Assembly (NCBI GenBank): GCA_037043455.1
Contig: JAWPHD010001814.1
Location: 62,001 to 126,000, forward strand
DNA: 64,000 bases
Source: Cyrtodaria siliqua
Taxonomy: Eukaryota > Mollusca > Bivalvia > Adapedonta > Hiatellidae
Direction of reading: 5' to 3'
Position 1 is the first letter of the stretch, and each line of letters starts with the position of its first letter. Shown in pieces: positions 10,953 through 22,896 of this stretch. A program made the translations under genes and the position numbers. The notes below the pieces were generated by a model. That model was not told the DNA's origin and ran no database searches. It worked only from the letters and a program-made list of their open reading frames with translations.

Positions 10953-13900
10953 TTGTCGCTCAATGTGTGTGGGCTACTTGCTAGACTTAGATGCCCTGAA
11001 TTTATTTCATTAATAAATAGTTATGACATAATAGGGTTACAAGAAACTAAAACAGACATCTCTGATGAAATATTTGTGTCAGGTTATATTGTACATGTAT
11101 TTAATAGGAAGACACTTTCTCGTTATCGCTCCGGTGGCATCGCTATATTAATAAAAGAAAATCTAGCCCCATATGTTTCCATTCACACAAACAATGACTG
11201 CAAGTTGATACAATTTTTCACAATTTCTAAGGACATTTACGGAACAGAGAATAGTATTATGAAAGAGGATCTTATATGTGGTATTATATACATTCCACCT
11301 GTAAATTCAAGATATTCTCATAATGACCCTTTTTTTGAAATCCAAAATGAACTTTTCAGATATTGCCCAGGTAGTAACCATATTTTATTGTTTGGCGATT
11401 TTAATGCCAGATGTGGACACCTGACTGATTATACACGATTTGATGATTTTATAGCAGATATGTATGACTTGCATAATATACAAAATGAAGATGCAGATAT
11501 TTTCCAGAATTTCGAGTTAAATAACATTCCATTAGATAGAAAGTATATTGATAACACAGTAAATATGTATGGTAATCAAATGACAGAGTTTTGTAAAACC
11601 AACAACCTGTTTATTTTAAACGGTAGAATTGGTTCGGACTGTTTAAATCCTAAATTAACATGTAGAGAATCAAGTACAGTTGATTATTTTTTATCCACAT
11701 CATACCTGTTTCAAAATGTTATTGATCTTCAAATTGACGAGTTTTGTAATTTATACTCAGATGTTCATTGTCCTTTAAACATTGTCATCAAAGCTAAATA
11801 TAACGATGTGAGAGAAAACAAGTCTATAAACAATAACGAACTTCATAAAACTAAATTATGGGACTCTATGAAATCAGACTTATTTATTGAAAAACTAGAC
11901 ATATTAAAAGTTGCTGAAATAGAAAGCAGATTGGATAGTTCAATTCATGAGCAAAGTGTTAGTCAAAATGATATAGACAGTATTGTAACGGATATAGAGG
12001 AACGCTGTTTGAGAACTGTTCGAGAGATAGTTTTGGCGAGGTATTTCATAAAAGTTATTTGAAAGAAACAAGTTTTAAACCCAAAAAGCCATGGTTCGAC
12101 AAAATATGTCAGAAAAACAGAAATATATACCATAAAACAAGAAGGGCTTATAATAAATACAGAACGCCCTTTTTTAAGAATTTATTGAAAACTGTTAGTA
12201 AAAATTATAAAGATACATTACGCAGGTCTTACAATAATTATAATCAAGCTAAAGTAGAAAAACTTAGATTGCTGAAACATGCAAACCCAAGACAGTATTG
12301 GAACCTTTTAAACACGCAATATAAACAATCGGTAGCAAATGCGTCTCTTGATGATTTTTACACTTTTTTTAAATCATTAAATGAGAATGAACACGACAAT
12401 GAAAATGGACAAAATGCAACACATGATGTAAATATAGACGATAACACTATTAATGAAATAAATAATGAAATTAACGAACCAATCGCTGCAGAAGAAATAC
12501 TATTAGCTTAAAAAATAGTAAATGCCCAGGCATCGATAATATTGTCAATGAGCAAATAAAGTCGACTATAAATGTTATGTTATTATTGTACGTGAAACTT
12601 TTTAATACTATTTTTGACAACGGTTTCATTTCTGAGAGCTGGACTATTGGACTCATAAAGCCCATTTACAAAAGCAAAGGAGACCCTCAGCTTCCTGAAA
12701 ATTACCGTCCAATATCATTGCTTAGTTGCCTAGGAAAACTTTTTACGAGTATTCTCAATACTAGATTAACTAAATATGCAGAGAAATATTGTATTATACA
12801 TGAAACACAAGCTGGTTTTCGAAAGAATTTTTCTACTGTTGACAATTTATTTATTCTCAAATGTTTAATAGACATTGTACAATCAGACAAAAAGAAGTTA
12901 TTCTGTTGTTTTATAGACTTTAAACAAGCATTTGACTCTGTTTGGTGAATTGGTCTTTGGCAGAAATTAAGAAATGAAAACATAAATGGAAAATGCTTTA
13001 AAGTTATACATAACTTGTATAATAATATAAAATCAAAAGTTGTAACGAATGAGGGGAATTCTCCCTATTTTAACTGTCATGTCGGCGTAAGACAAGGTGA
13101 AAATCTTTCCCCATTTTTATTTAGTTTATTTTTGAATGACCTTGAAGTCTATCTTAACAGTAGAGGGGTAGATGGCATTAATAGAGACATTGTAATAGAT
13201 GAAACCCAGATATTTTTAAAATTGTTTATACTTTTATATGCAGACGATACCGTGATTTTTAGTGATAACGAACACGGACTTCAAACTGCCCTTGATATAT
13301 TTAAAGATTATTGCGACACGTGGAAGCTTAATATTAATGTAAACAAAACAAAAATACTAATTTTCAGTAAGGGGCGAAGATTACGAAATACTGTATATAA
13401 AATAGGAAACGAAAACGTAGAAATTGTTGATGAATATAAATATTTAGGTATATACTTTTCTAGAAGTGGTTCCTTTAATAGTGCAAAAAAGTATATTTCA
13501 GAACAAGCTAATAAAGCCATGTTCTCTTTGCTGAGAAAGATTAAATCATTATCACTTCCGTATGATATACAAATTGACCTTTTTGAAAAAACTATAAAAC
13601 CTATACTTTTGTACGCTAGTGAAGTGTGGGGTAGTGGAAAAATAGATATATTAGAAAGAGTACAGCTAAAATTTTACAAGTAAATCTTTAATATGAAAAA
13701 GGCTACTCCATCATACATGATTTATGGAGAACTTGGCATTACCCCGTTATATATTGATATTAATAAGAGGACAGTTGCCTACTGGACAAGATTAATAGAA
13801 AATATCAGTAGTGACAGTACAACGAAACTCTCTTCAAAATTATATATTTTGATAAGAGAACTACATTATTCGGATCTCGTCAAGTCTACCTGGATAGAAA

Positions 13901-14430
13901 ATATTAAACACATGTTATGCACGTCTGGCTTTTCCGGAATTTGGTACAGCCAGGACTTTTTAAATGGAAAGTGGTTCGTTAAATCGTTCAGCCAAAAACT
14001 TAAAGATATCTTCATCCAAAATTGGCATTCCGAGCTTGGTCGTACTTCGGACACAAACATCTACAAATTTTTGAAAACTAGTTTTAAACAAAGTTTTTAT
14101 ATTAAAGCATTAACAGTTTTAAACTGTAAGAAGCTTATAGCATTTTTAACAAGAAATCACAGGTTACCAATAGAGGTCGGAAGATGGAGGAATATCCCAA
14201 CATCTGACAGAAAATGCACCCAATGGAATGATCTTGGGGATGAGTTTCATTTTGTTTTAGTATGCCCGTTATTTCATAATGATAGAAAAAAGTATATTAA
14301 CAAATATTTTTACTCACGACCAAACATGCCGAAATTCATAGAATTGTTCACAAATGAAAATAAATGTAATATAAATAAACTGAGTGTATTCTGTAGTAAA
14401 ATAACAGATCATTTTAAAGGGATAAACTGA
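10953..14430 (+). pseudogene. LINE A ORF2: endonuclease and reverse transcriptase (broken)
   Basis: The endonuclease covers 10953-12062 (LNVCGL, IIGLQETKTD, GGIAILIKENL, LFGDFNARCG, VDYF and a terminal DVHCPL). The reverse transcriptase runs over 12577-13683 (NYRPISLLS, QAGFRKNFSTVDNLF, FIDFKQAFDSVW, GVRQGENLSPFLFSLFLNDL and YADD at 13237-13248). The C-terminal domain at 13693-14430 ends with DEFHFVLVCP. Damage: a frame change near 12060, another near 12495, a TGA after SVW at 12946-12948 and a TAA at 13681-13683. All frames after 12495 are in one phase, so the ORF was intact recently. It encodes target-primed reverse transcription machinery. Confidence 0.9.
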
Positions 14431-15204
14431 TAATTTCTGGTATATGTATTTAAATAATAAAAAACGACTCTGAGTGTAAATATATGTGTAAATATATGTA
14501 CCAATACAACCTTTTTATTTGTGATAAAAAAATATATATATTTGATAATTAGTATACCGATAATAGAACACAGTCTTTAGTGTATTTCGTTAAGTTTCGA
14601 TCCTATTTCAACTAAAGGCTGCGCTCAATGTCTTGTCGTATACTATTTATATTATTGAGCGTCGTAGACACAGCTTTCAATATTCCGAAAGGTGTTTCAG
14701 GCGATTTGTTCAATATCTACAAGTATGAGCACTAGTTAAGGTTTTGTTGTTGTTGTTTATTCAACTACTATTAAATTGTTGTCTTTACATAACATGTAAT
14801 CACTATTGTATTATTACATATATAATTTTACAACATTAGCCATTAACAGTTATATATAGGTAAATGTCTATATATAAATATCTAAGTACATAAAAACAGA
14901 CTTAATAAAACTGTTAAATCTATATAAATTATGATACCAAACAGATGACTTTCTGTAAAATAAGTATCTGAACTGTTAAAAATTGAATAAATGTAAAAAT
15001 TAATATAGTTAAAAGTGAATGTAATTTTTTTGACTCATGTACTATTTTTCTCAACTATCATTAATAATATGTAAATAGTCGTTTCCTATTAGTTCCGTCA
15101 TTGTGTTATGCATTTATACATGTATGTTATTGCTGTAATTTGCTTTATCTGTTCACTGATTTGTGAAATTAAGCAGTTTGAAATAAAGTAAAGTAAAGTA
15201 AAGT

Positions 15205-15453
15205 TACCGAAGAAAATCTCCCGACTCGTCGAGAAAGTGGGAACCTACGAAAGACGCGCGAGTTTGTAGCAAACATTTTGAGTTGACTTCGTGGGAAGTC
15301 CATCCTTTGGTTTCATTATCTTTGAATTTGGAGAACAAAAGGCCATGCATATTAAAATCAACAGCGGGACCAACGATATTTGACTATAAAAATGAGAAGT
15401 GCATAACCCCGCCGTCTCCAAGCAAGTTGTATTCGCCTATTCGACGGCGTTGA
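15205..15453 (+). pseudogene. THAP-type zinc finger, C-terminal half
   Basis: Directly after the LINE A tail the sequence reads YRRKSPDSSRKWEPTKDARV, then CSKHFELTSW and AGPTIFDYKN, ending at TGA 15451. CSKHF gives the zinc C and H, the conserved W/P positions fit, and AGPTIF matches the AVPTIF box that closes THAP domains. With the N half at 8661-8757 about ten residues of the domain are missing, lost at the insertion or originally at an intron. THAP domains bind DNA site-specifically and are common in transposases and host regulators. Here it lies inside T1. Confidence 0.75.
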
Positions 15454-16919
15454 GGCGGAAATTCATACATGAAGTAAGATTGAAATGTATGTTCAATTAT
15501 CTTAGCACCTCATCGGGTATACGTACGGTATGATAAATTGAAGAAAGGTGTATAGTCTGATATTTTTGCAAGGGTGGACAAATGCCCCCCCCCCCCCCCC
15601 TTTTGAGGGCCCCTATTAAAAGCGCGTTCGCGAGCTTGTAATCGGATGTTGTCATTTTTAACAATGAAGTGAACTTAAGTTTACTCTGTAAGTTGTTTTT
15701 GTTTGAATAATATCAAATAACAACAAACAGTACAATAAACACTATTTTCTGTTCGGCTACTACTTGCATACCAGTAGCATAATACTGTATTTTTTAATTC
15801 ACATTGAGCTGAACGGAAAAGAAAGAACAATTATTCGGCCTGCATTTGCATATTTAGTACACTAGTGCAACATGACAAATATATTTCCCACACAGGAAGT
15901 TAGGTAATAAATAAAAATACAGATTTCAAGTCTCTGGATCTCAAATTTGAATTAAACTAAACAGTGATAGCCAATACCCATTCAAACTGAATGCAATTAC
16001 CTTAACAATCAAGTCTGTACCATGTGCAAATTGCCATCATGTGTATCTAGGTCCAGCTAGGCTGTCTTTGTACCAGAATTTTGACATTGTGTAGGATGTT
16101 TCATATCTGACTTTGTTATGAAGGCTGTTTTGTTAATGAAAAGATTAGTGACTATCATGTCACCCGCCTTGCAATATTAATTTATTTAAAAAGTAAAAAG
16201 TAACTGCGATGTCACCCACCTCCAAATATGTTATGTAATAGTGATATTGAATCAATCATTTTCTCACCCCACCATAAAATAAATTTAAGTTAGTACCTAA
16301 AGTCCTTAAATTCACTAGATAAAGTAAAGGTTAGCCACTGTTCCACCTCCAAATATGTAATCATATTAATTAATGTAAATATATTTAGTGTCAATAATAA
16401 ATGAAAGGTTCGCGACTGTCTTGTCACCCACATCCAGTAATGTAGTCTGACATGCTGATCCCCATTTCTGCAAAATGTTTTCAGTGTTTTTTTTATGTGT
16501 TTTGTGAATGCAGCCTGTGCCTGTGCCATTGTGAAAAATAGCGGCATTTTTCTAGAAATTGTGAAATATTATAACAAAAGAGAAATAAACTTTTTTCACA
16601 GTTTAATATCCCTTGGTTTTAAGTTTTGTTTTGGTAAATACAGACTAGTTTTAACACCAGCGTATATTAAGACTGGTATCCTTACTGGTCTGTATTTACC
16701 CAATTTTTTTCAGATTGTGATTTTTTTGGATATAATTGTGAAAAAAGGATAGTTTTTGGAATTGTGAATGGGGCCAAATTTCGGCCCCAAATTAGGCATA
16801 AAAAACACTGGTTTTCAAAATCTAAAATTGCCCAAAGGTATCACTTGAGACGAACACAAGCTACACACATAAGAATGGTGCAATTGCTTCTACGAGTGTT
16901 GAAGAATGTGTAAATGATT
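15454..16919. other. Inner region of T1, no recognisable gene
   Basis: It holds a 17-base C run at 15586-15602 followed by TTTTGAGGGCC, repeated ATGTCACCC(A/G)CCTCCAAATATGT modules (about 16160, 16210, 16340), and a short inverted repeat GGTAAATACAGACTAG with its complement at 16635-16700. Weak open frames on both strands at 16290-16752 overlap these repeats and are not supported. Confidence 0.45.
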
Positions 16920-17265
16920 AATGCAGAGGGGAAATCTCAGTGGTATTGCCACAGATGGCAGTTACGAGTAAAGATACATTTGATCTGGGTTTGATTATTA
17001 TGATTAGACACATTGGTAAATATCATCTGGAAAACATGAGCAACTATTTTCTAAATATTTTGATTAAATAATTGTCTTGCAATATAGGCTATAATTACAC
17101 ATGAAAAGCAAAGAAGAATCAGCATCTGCATTTAAAACGTTTGACAGAGTTATGCAGGATAAGGTTAAAGATATATCATGGGAGCAGTGCATTACATATT
17201 CATCTGACAATGCATCTGTAATGAAAGAGAAGCACAACAGTGTTCAGAGAAAAATTAAGGACTGA
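16920..17265 (+). pseudogene. hAT-like transposase remnant
   Basis: The frame 17101-17265 encodes 54 residues including FDRVMQDKVKDISWEQCITY followed by SSDNASVMKEKHNSV. 'W..C..(Y/F).SDNASVM.G..NSV' is characteristic of the catalytic region of hAT-type transposases and their domesticated relatives. Just upstream (16927-16971) a different frame reads LSGIATDGSYE, resembling the preceding hAT block. The pieces are separated by stops, so this is a decayed insertion or part of T1. Confidence is limited by the short length. Confidence 0.45.
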
Positions 17266-18731
17266 AAGCAAGCGAAACATTTCAAACCTTTTACCTAGAA
17301 TGCTTTCAGTGGAAGCCTAGTCAGAAATTACTACAACATTACGAGTAATTCCCTGAAAGCTTGTCAGGAGGAAAAAGAAATGGAGAAAAAAAGACATGTC
17401 TTAAAACTGACCACAATTAGTCAAAGTAGCACAGAATATAGGGTATATGGTCCTAGTTAATGCTATTTTATTACGATTACAAGCCAACACAGTTAGATGT
17501 TACTGGAATGCCTCCTGTCACCCCTAGTGTGTGGGACAACGTTGTGGCCTTCAAATAAGTGTGGGCCACTTTTGAAGCCAAATTCAGAGAGAAAAATAAA
17601 TAGTGTTGTTCATACATTATTTTGTAAAACATTCACCTTTAAAAACTATTTACCTTTACCTTATATTATATTTTAGTAGACATCAAGTGCTTGAACTTGA
17701 AACCAATATTCAGGACTTAATTACACTATTCCTTTCTTCCAAAATGGAATACATAAATAAATCATTAAACCATCAGAAACATCAACACACTCATGAATCA
17801 CATTTGCCATCCCTTTTCAACCGCAAAATAACCGGGAATCTACCGGGGAATAGTATCACCCGAAGTTTGACGTCATCACTTTATGCGTTTGTGACCACGT
17901 GACCCCCCATGCGATCAAATTTACTTTATTTCGATAACTACTCTCTTTTTTTACGGTAGGTATTTATATAATGTTATATTTCTGAAATTAAACGTTTCAC
18001 TTACGCTTAAAATTCGAAATAAAGACCGAAAACAAAAAATAGAAAAAAATGAGCGTACGAAATTGACTGGTATTCCACTTTGTCCAGCCTACGGATTGAA
18101 AATGGCGGCGCGAAACTTGACGAAAAATAAATATCGCATAGTATGTGGGAAAACAAGTAAGTTTTCATACTCGCGTTACTGCAAGAGGGCTTCGCCCTTA
18201 TAAATACACTATTTTGTTAGATAAGTGAATAGTATAATAAACCGCTGAACGTAACGAATGACATGACACGATATTCTTTACAAGCTCTCCATTTGCACCT
18301 GCACCGCGTCCGACATCATCATCAGTTTATGAATCCGATGTATTTTCGTCCTCAGACACGTATTCTGGCTCAAAATCGTAAGGTTGCACATTGTGTAACA
18401 GTCTTATCACGAGCATTTCCTCTAACTCAATATAATGATCGCTTAAATCTCACATTTTCACACAAGGTATACTGTTTTGTGTTCAGTCCCAATGTAAACA
18501 AAAAATAGTTTGTTCCCAATGACGTCACTTCCGGTAATTCGCGCAAGAGTTTTTCCCCTTAGATTTTTTTCGATTTTTTAGCAATGCCTGTTCGATTTTT
18601 ATCTTTAAAAACGTATTTTCACTGAACATACATCAATGGCATAGTGAAAATCGTATTTATAATGATATTTAATACTTAAAAACATATCAAAAACGGATTT
18701 GTTGATTTAAGACCAATTTCTGCTATAAGCC
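17266..18731. other. Inner region of T1 with one candidate small exon
   Basis: No long frame is seen. At 18102-18156 an ATG in a purine-rich context (AAAATGGCGGCGCG) opens a short frame, MAARNLTKNKYRIVCGKT, that ends at a good donor, ACAAGTAAGT. An E-box CACGTG is at 17896-17901. This looks like a first coding exon but no partner exon was found. At 18185 the small palindrome AGAGGGCTTCGCCCTTA occurs. Confidence 0.3.
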
Positions 18732-19267
18732 ACTGTTCAGTTATACTTGTTTTTGGCATGGCTATATGTAGGTCCTATGATTTATGAATGAAATTAAAAA
18801 TATTTTGCAGAGTTCTGTCATGGATATATATGTCATGTGTATGTAGATCTATGGTTATGTTGATTATTTTATCTATGCCGTAACAATTATCAACAGTAAA
18901 ACACTTTTGCGATACATATTTGCTTGTGGAATATAATTAAGTGTAATAAGTAAAGTTAATTACTTTAAATAATTTATGAAACACGAGGATTCTGATCTTT
19001 GAGTAACGCACATCTACCTACTTTCGGTTTCAATGTATCATTATAATGGCAATAAAAAAGCCATTTTACCCAGAAAGGGTCAATAGTCTGACAGTTTATA
19101 TTACTAACACAACTAGAAACGGCACTCGCATGATATTTTTGCACGATACGCTCTAAAATGTGTGTAAAACAAATAAATACTGTATATTCACTATACAGAG
19201 TTAGTGTTGAGACACTCCGAACTCGAAATCTCGCGAAGAACGAGAGCGAGATTTGATAATGGCAAAA
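18732..19267 (-). repeat. T1 right terminal inverted repeat
   Basis: It is the reverse complement of 6903-7619 apart from indels. The outermost bases are GAGATTTGATAATGGCAAAA. It ends at 19267, where the P2RX7_C-like coding sequence resumes. Confidence 0.8.
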
Positions 19268-19408
19268 TCGAGAATGTTCTGAAATGTTGCAGAGATTATG
19301 GGGAAATAGGTTAAAGTGACAGTCTGCATCGCAGAAACTCGTGTGTTTGAAGGAAACTGCCTCACACCTGAGGTTCTTGAAGTGGCGGGAATTGCAAAAT
19401 GTTGTTGA
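19268..19408 (+). pseudogene. P2RX7_C-like gene, 3' part of zinc-binding exon
   Basis: The first frame reads ENVLKCCRDYGEI, then after a one-base shift VKVTVCIAETRVFEGNCLTP and EVLEVA, ending in a TGA at 19406-19408. The family continues after the M-P-T block with E..CC.(E/D)... and then CI.E...F...CL...VL..A, which this matches in order and spacing. An AATAAA polyadenylation-type signal is at 19464-19469. Together with 6098-6263 and 6854-6902 it makes a small gene split by T1. Confidence 0.5.
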
Positions 19409-20099
19409 AATTTTTAAATGATACTACATGTATAACTATATTTGAATATATTCTTACTTGAGAAATAAAACCTTATATTTTACTGTGCTGTATTTTCATT
19501 GTTTATTTTTCTCCAATATATTGTATTTATAAGTCCAGCAGTATTTTAGGATCAACGGATGATGGTTCCAAAATTAAAGAACGACTGCATTGTAAAAAGC
19601 TAGAATGCGCACCAAAAGTAACTGTCGTAAAAAATAAAATCAATTCCGTATTCAACATATTTTTTTAGATCTCAGCTATAGTTTTTTTTTCAATAGGGCT
19701 CTATCTTAGATATAGTATGTTCTAAAAATAAACTGAAACGCTCAATGATTTCTGACAAACAGTTCATTAATTTCACACTATACAAGTTATGTCGGACATC
19801 GTATTGACATGTTTACACAGTGTATGACGTCACTGAGCTTCAGCCCAGATATCCCTATTCTATTTATGTAATCGTGTACACTCCTGAGAATATTACACGC
19901 ATCATAGACCTACACAAAACAAGCATCGGAAGTACATCCTGTGATGTGTTTTATGACTCTTATCTGCCGTCATGCGGTACCTTTGGTGGGACTAATCAGT
20001 GGTTTATCACTTTGTTATGCAATAGCTACTGACAGTTTGCCGGTGTTTGTTGATTGTGAATAGCCATGTTCCTTTCATTGCATACTCGCAATTTAGAAG
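19409..20099. other. 3' flank of the P2RX7_C-like gene; no gene seen
   Basis: Apart from the AATAAA at 19464, nothing specific was recognised. A stretch near 19740-19780 (CTCAATGATTTCTGACAAAC...) resembles 63890-63925, so a low-copy dispersed repeat is likely. Confidence 0.4.
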
Positions 20100-20228
20100 T
20101 TACTTTTTGTGTTGGATAATTATAACAACAAACAACAACATAAACTTTATTACTCTCAGGCATCAACATGGTGCAAACATGAGGAACATGTATAAAACAA
20201 TACAATACAAACAACATTATTAAACAGT
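20100..20228 (-). mobile_element. Retroposon 3'-end fragment
   Basis: On the minus strand it reads as a 3' end: TGTATTGTATTG, then GAGAGTAATAAAGTTTATG followed by TTGTTG-type repeats. It is too short to assign to a family. Confidence 0.35.
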
Positions 20229-20315
20229 GTAACTAATGGGTCAAGGGGGGTTACTAGAAAGACCGGAATACACCGAATCACCGGAATACACCGGAATACA
20301 CCGAAATACATATAA

Positions 20316-21364
20316 TAAAGGCATTATTTATGTAATTAATGGATAATAAATGATTATTTATGATTTAAATAGTAATATATCCATACAGAAGAGTGATTTA
20401 CGTGTTTGGGGGCTTATATACGCACACTAGTCACCACTATATACACCTATATAGCAAAACTATATACTTATCTCCCTTGAAGGAAAACATCCTATTGCAC
20501 AAGTTTCTTATTTATGCTTGCATAGACTGGCATAAAAATACAAATAAGTATTTAAATATTTTAATAATACATTTATTACAAGCACATGTAAGCGTATAGA
20601 TCTATCATAATGTTGTTGTTTAACAATTTATAAAGCAAATAATTGAAGTCAAAACATTAAGCATGCGTTTTAAAGTACAGATAGCACTAACACACATTTA
20701 AACACATGTATAAGATGGACGTTCGGAGGAAATAATGAGAATATGTTTGAATAACAGGTTATTATTAAAGAGTAGCATACGAATGTTTATTGATAAAAAC
20801 AATTGCATCTGTAAAGTGCAAGTAAGTTGTATACATTTTTAGAAATTGCAAGTAAGTATATAAATTCTTAGATTATAGATATATGTAAAATGACACCGAG
20901 TTGACATATTCAACAATAGGCTATACAGCAACATAAACAAAATGTAAAATTTGAAAGTGTATAAACCGGTGTAATAGTAGTGTTATACAGTATAATACAT
21001 TAAAAAAAATTCGTATATAGACCCGAAACGTTAATTTGAAATATACAGTGCGTTCCAGTTTGTTGACGATGTGCTGGTTGCGGTCGTGCTGGTTGCGTCA
21101 TATATCGTACTACAATAAGCTATATACAAATATATACAAACTGAAAAGTAATGTTAAAAAAAACACATGTTGGAATTTTTCAAAACGAACAAAATATAAG
21201 TTAATGTTCCAGTGTTTTTGAGATAAGATAAAGACAACTTATTTATATTACAAATATAACATAAGTTTTATGAAAAGTGACAGTGACACGCTCACACTCA
21301 CGCGTACGAACGCACACGTACACACGTGCGCACACACTGATACTGACACGCACTCACGCACACA

Positions 21365-21396
<32 letters not shown>

Positions 21397-22506
21397 CACA
21401 CACACAATATATATACACAAACTGCTTGACCTATATGAGTATTCACTCACGTACACACACACACACACACGCGCGCACACTTACACATTATAAAGTAATC
21501 TCCAGTGCTTGATTATATGGACAGTTAGCAGTCACAAATGTATTGAATACAGTGCAATACCACCTCGCCAGAGGCAACCAAACAGGGCTTCACGGCGTAT
21601 GCACTGCAACGATACATGAAAGGCTGTGACAACTACATGGTTAATCTTCATTTTTGATTTCTTTCCGTGAACCGTCAATGTCCTTACGTTTATATTACGT
21701 TTCTTTTGACCTGATTTTTTACCGTCTGTCCTTGGTGCGACTACAGTAGATTTTCCGTCAGTTGAAGTTGCGTATGTAGCCTTCACGAACGCTTGTTCGT
21801 CATCCGAACCGATTACAAGTTTCGTTAAATTTGACCCCAATAGTTTCAATTTCATATTTTTGTTTGTCGTAGATTTGTTGCAGTCCTGTCGGTCTGGTTA
21901 CCTCGTCATATTTTTATTTTAGATTGTTATATATTAGATGCGGTTTTTGTTTAACTTTAAAAGAAACCTGTCATAATTTATTTATAATAGAAATACATTT
22001 TCAACCTGGTCTTAGCGGCCGGGTCTTAGCCACAGATTGTTTCATAATATCAAAGAAGTGTTAATTGTTTCTCTGAGCCACAAAGACAACCAGGGACAGG
22101 AGTAATGGATTAATAGAATATTGCCAATTTGTTAAAATGTATTGTATTAAATTTTAAAACAAACATTATTTGTTACTGAATAATAAAGACTATGAATTAA
22201 TAATTTATACAATACAAACTATTTAATATATTGAACATTAATTGTTGACAAAATATTATTTTGGATGCTATACATGTATATTCTACACAATATGTATTTT
22301 ACTGTTCACGCTTATTTCTGATCATAATGATGCAGTATCAATCAGCGGCCTCAATCAGCTATAATAAAAACACTAAATGTAGATGTATGACTAGTGTGCG
22401 TATTTAAGCCCCCAAAACACATAAATCACTCTTCTGTGTGGATATATTACTATTTAAATCATAAATAATCAGTTATTATCCATTAATTAAATAAATAATG
22501 CCTTTA
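20316..22506. mobile_element. T3: TIR element nested in T2
   Basis: Terminal inverted repeats of about 120 bases pair 20316-20435 with 22385-22506. They begin TAAAGGCATTATTTAT and include AGAAGAGTGATTTA and ATACGCACACTAGTCA. The interior holds a CA-rich microsatellite (21290-21485) and a 107-residue minus-strand open frame (21532-21855) that is lysine/threonine-rich and unrecognised. No target-site duplication longer than TA is evident. Confidence 0.65.
21290..21485. repeat. (CA)n/(CGCA)n microsatellite
   Basis: These are alternating CA runs with embedded ACGC repeats at 21295-21410 and 21452-21480. Frames on both strands (CVCVCV or THTHTH) are repeat artefacts. Confidence 0.9.
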
Positions 22507-22896
22507 GTTTAAACATATTTTATTCATTGTATTTACAAGTTAAGCATATATACAATAACAACAAATAAAGGATTGGAACGGAAGCGTAATGCTTATTAAG
22601 TTCCTTTCCTTACCATGTTTATATGTTATTATACATTACTCAAGAAGAGAAAATAGAAACATAATATTTCTTATACAATGGAAAATGTTATCAAGATTTA
22701 GAAGGAAAAGTACGTTTGAAAGCTAAGAAAAACGCACACACAAAAGATAATAAAATTGATATTTTGAATAATAATACTACTATATAAAAAAAAAAATGTA
22801 AGGGAAATATGGGCGGCGACAATGGGTAGGGGCGAACCATCCGTACTAGCAGCATCTAACTTATTCATTTACTGATGTGTGATAAGTAATGTCAGT

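Larger units (their letters stand above)
8760..15204 (+). mobile_element. LINE A: near full-length non-LTR retrotransposon
   Basis: The element has a 5' UTR (about 8760-9172), an L1-type ORF1, an ORF2 with endonuclease and reverse transcriptase, a 3' UTR (14431-15180) and a tail of AAAGT repeats at 15186-15204. It has interrupted a THAP-domain coding sequence. No long target-site duplication was found, so the insertion may have deleted a few target bases. Both ORFs carry frameshifts or stops, so this copy is defective though young. The same family is seen at 1-414, 35921-36300, 38161-43130 and 43505-45965. RT and EN motifs place it in the wide Jockey/I/L2 group; I do not assign the clade. Confidence 0.85.
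6903..19267. mobile_element. Large TIR DNA transposon T1 carrying a THAP-domain gene
   Basis: The ends are long inverted repeats: 6903-7619 on the left matches the reverse complement of 18732-19267. They start with TTTTGCCATTATCAAATCTC and include a palindromic AACTCTGTATAGTGAATATA region. About 170 bases near 7250-7430 are present only on the left. Between the TIRs lie a foldback (7643-8391), two halves of a THAP domain (8661-8757 and 15205-15453), LINE A inserted between those halves, and hAT-like remnants (16920-17265). Without LINE A the element would be about 5.9 kb. No target-site duplication was recognised. THAP domains occur in P-element and some other transposases, so T1 may be a THAP-encoding autonomous element now dead; the superfamily is not assigned. 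Confidence 0.6.

Noticed and set aside
21270..21512. HTHTHT-type frame
   Set aside because: It is a (CA)n microsatellite.
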